From Haliotis asinina (Eukaryota > Mollusca > Gastropoda > Lepetellida > Haliotidae), in contig NC_090281.1 of NCBI RefSeq assembly GCF_037392515.1, positions 55,592,753 to 55,656,752 on the forward strand: a stretch of 64,000 nucleotides of DNA, in the 5' to 3' direction. Within the stretch, counting starts at the first letter, position 1. Every line of letters starts with the position of its first letter. Below, in pieces: positions 62,501-64,000 of the stretch. The translations under genes and the position numbers were made by a program. The notes beneath the pieces were generated by a model. That model ran no database searches, had not been told where the DNA came from, and worked only from the letters and a program-made list of their open reading frames with translations.

Positions 62501-63656
62501 TCTTCTTACGACCTTTGCCAGCCTTCTCGTATCTGAGGAACAGCGAGCAAGCAAGTTGGGACTATTTGAGCATTAAGAATCCATGTCAGAGTACATTCTG
62601 TCAGCTATATATCAGTGCATAAAATTGATGCTGGTCCTGGCTAGTAAAATTCATTTATACCACTGAATTCTGTATTGATAGTATCACAAATGTATGAGTG
62701 TTATTTTAGACCAGTGAAGTGAAGACAGGACCATTAATTTTTGTCCACTCACTGGTCCTGTGGTCATAGGGGAAATTTTGAACCATTTCTTTCCCTGTAA
62801 TCCTCGATCTCCAGGGTATAGATTCTGACAAGTCTCCACTACACCCTGGACGCATCTATGCCTCAGATGATGAATTCATTACCTCCCTTGACTAGCTTTT
62901 TAGCCGAACAGGTATCTTCCCTGGGAGGAAGAGCAAGTCTTTTGCTTCTTAAATTATCTAACCGATTAAACCTGGCAACACAAATCATGTAGAGGTTCAC
63001 TTTAAGAGGTAGGAGTTCTTGCATATATTTCAACATGTCAGTTTGTCATAAAATTTTAATAAACTTCATAAATAGCCAAAAGTAAAATACTTTGAGTACT
63101 TTGAAGGAATATTACTTTGATTAGTGATTTTTATTTCTACTTTTTTCCGATCCTGCTTTGGGGTTCTTTTTCAGGACAAAAATCCATAAACAAGAAATAA
63201 AATTGGTCTGGCATAACCTTAAATGATAAATAAAACACTAAACGGGACTGAGAGTGTAAATATGTTCATCCTCCGTGAAATAACAGAAGCATCAGCATCA
63301 CTGTTAGTAGAGTTAACAACCTTCATGTGCAACCGCGAAGTCAACAGTTTCGTTGACCTGCCATCATACACCACGATTAAGTTTACCACTTCCATGCATT
63401 TTCACAGTACCTACCCTTCATAGAGCTTCTTGAACTCGTCTCCCCACACATCGGCAAGTCCTGGGCACTCATGGGGGCACATCAGAGTCCACTCAGCGTT
63501 CTGCTCCACCCTCTCCATGAACAGATCGGGCAACCACAGGGCGTAGAACAGGTCCCTAGCCCTTGTCTCCTCCTTCCCTGTGTTCTTCTTCAGTTCCAGG
63601 AACTCAAAGATGTCAGAGTGCCACGGCTCCAAGTAGATGGCAAACGCACCTGGTCT
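56333..63656 (-). CDS. RRM1: RRM1: ribonucleoside-diphosphate reductase large subunit (class Ia R1), C-terminal 498 residues in nine exons
   Basis: Reduces ribonucleoside diphosphates to deoxyribonucleotides with the radical-carrying small subunit, in the cytosol. Nine exons with GT/AG borders (63656-63415, 62532-62331, 61699-61550, 61037-60816, 59674-59598, 58474-58339, 57542-57447, 57081-56893, 56515-56333) join in frame to 1497 bp including the stop TAG. The product matches human residues 293-792 with two residues fewer. Present are the active-site triad of SNLCTEI (human N427, C429, E431), the redox cysteine of VAVCNLAS (C444), the radical-path tyrosines of TGMYYLRT (Y737, Y738) and the C-terminal redox pair in DECLMC (C787, C790). 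The N-terminal allosteric cone and C218 would lie beyond the window. Introns hold two SINEs. No defect seen; this is the conserved anchor gene of the window. Confidence 0.97.
56681..56775 (-). repeat. Worn SINE family 1 fragment in an RRM1 intron
   Basis: GTGAATCTGAACCAGAAAATCCAGTGATTG and ACAAACGAGCCTGACC recall the family centre; weak. Confidence 0.5.
56893..57081 (-). CDS. RRM1: RRM1 exon, human residues 668-730
   Basis: [40 protein letters not shown] and MHFYAWKM before GTAGGT, 63 codons. Confidence 0.97.
57447..57542 (-). CDS. RRM1: RRM1 exon, human residues 636-667
   Basis: [20 protein letters not shown] to GGSIQ, 32 codons, before GTAACA. Confidence 0.96.
58339..58474 (-). CDS. RRM1: RRM1 exon, human residues 591-635
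   Basis: Completes Lys, then [35 protein letters not shown] and [10 protein letters not shown] before GTTCGT. Confidence 0.97.
59598..59674 (-). CDS. RRM1: RRM1 exon, human residues 565-590
   Basis: [20 protein letters not shown] then RARIAK, the last Lys codon split after two bases before GTAAGT. Confidence 0.95.
59756..60018 (-). repeat. SINE family 1, full-length copy in an RRM1 intron
   Basis: GTGAGTGATTTAAGTTTTAC through TTTTCTACCCTGGGACCTGC. Confidence 0.93.
60690..60716. repeat. Poly(A) run
   Basis: Twenty-seven A in an RRM1 intron; a shorter run of 15 lies at 60480. Confidence 0.97.
60816..61037 (-). CDS. RRM1: RRM1 exon, human residues 491-564
   Basis: Seventy-four codons: [35 protein letters not shown] and YQGSPVSKG before GTAAGT. 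Confidence 0.97.
61112..61232 (-). repeat. SINE family 2 copy in an RRM1 intron
   Basis: GGGCTTCACACATTGTATCT, GAGGGAGAACTTTAAGCACT and AGGCTACCGTATCA. Confidence 0.85.
61550..61699 (-). CDS. RRM1: RRM1 exon, human residues 441-490
   Basis: Fifty codons in phase 0, from [15 protein letters not shown] (redox Cys) to DVNYYPVKE before GTAAAT. Confidence 0.96.
62331..62532 (-). CDS. RRM1: RRM1 exon, human residues about 373-440
   Basis: Supplies the last base of the Gly codon, then [30 protein letters not shown] and the catalytic [12 protein letters not shown]; ends APDE before GTGAGT. Confidence 0.97.
63415..63656 (-). CDS. RRM1: RRM1 exon, human residues about 293-373
   Basis: Starts [20 protein letters not shown] after TTGTAG and ends LYEG with two bases of the Gly codon before GTAGGT. 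Confidence 0.96.
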
Positions 63657-63747
63657 CTACAAGATCAATTAATGCAATGCATTATCTAAAATCAATGAAT
63701 GAATGCATTATCTAAATAGTTATCAGTGTTCAGCATGTTTTGCTCTT

Positions 63748-63905
63748 GGGTTAGTGAGGGACAATAGTTTTACACTGCTTTTATGCATGAAATTCCAACA
63801 TCATGGTGGGGTACACAAGAAGTGGACTTCACACATTGTACCAACATGGGGAATCAAACCCAAGTCATCCGAATAAAGGGTGAACGCTTTAATCATAGGC
63901 TACAA
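63748..63905 (-). repeat. SINE family 2 copy in an RRM1 intron
   Basis: TTTTACACTGCTTTTATGCA, TGGACTTCACACATTGTACC and ATGGGGAATCAAACCCAAGT. Confidence 0.9.
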
Positions 63906-63954
63906 CTTAGGTCTTGGGATCCTTGAGGGTGGTTCTAATAGTATTTTAAACTAG

Positions 63955-64000
63955 GTGTGAGTGAGTGAGGTTAGGTTTACACCGCACTCAGCAATATTCC
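63955..64000 (-). repeat. SINE family 1 copy, cut by the window edge
   Basis: GTGAGTGAGTGAGGTTAGGT and ACCGCACTCAGCAATATTCC at the very end. Confidence 0.9.

Overview
The window is animal nuclear DNA. Spliced genes are separated by long stretches full of retroposons, cut-and-paste transposon remains and simple repeats. Two abundant SINE families, one with a CTCA-repeat tail, together with the coding style point to a gastropod mollusc. I associate the first SINE with abalone (Haliotis) from memory; nothing here proves the genus. The only gene of a family I can name is RRM1, the large subunit of ribonucleotide reductase. Its last nine exons run leftwards from the right edge (63656 to 56333) and give 498 residues that align without gaps of note to human residues 293-792.

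Layout. 1-8450: no gene; microsatellites, SINEs, a 9-bp-unit minisatellite, an inverted-repeat element and a decayed Tc1 element. 8450-22000: two tandem plus-strand copies of an unrecognised small membrane-protein gene, called A (8600-13772) and B (17204-20989) here, with the same three-exon layout. B is intact (130 aa); A is out of frame at exon 3. Their introns have taken different transposons. 22000-30900: no gene; SINEs, a minisatellite, a Tc1 remnant, an LTR copy and one small repetitive ORF. 30900-50300: two tandem minus-strand paralogues of an unrecognised secreted protein, called D (left) and C (right). Each has a TATA box between CACGTG palindromes, an untranslated first exon, three coding exons and a short last exon holding the stop and a poly(A) signal. 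50300-54200: SINEs and LINE/Tc1 pieces. 54200-64000: RRM1 and its probable 3' untranslated region.

The main new observation is the C/D pair. Both proteins have a signal peptide, a basic helical segment with two cysteines 14 residues apart, a long acidic Asp/Glu/Ser block and a basic proline-rich tail with a third cysteine. The second is the A/B pair. The third is a family of hairpin elements (about 6910, 12334, 18485 and 47797) that carry a hammerhead-ribozyme-like core and sit, in two clear cases, between 13-15 bp direct repeats. I see no evidence that A/B, C/D and RRM1 work together; they are neighbours. All gene models come from reading splice signals and paralogue alignment by eye.
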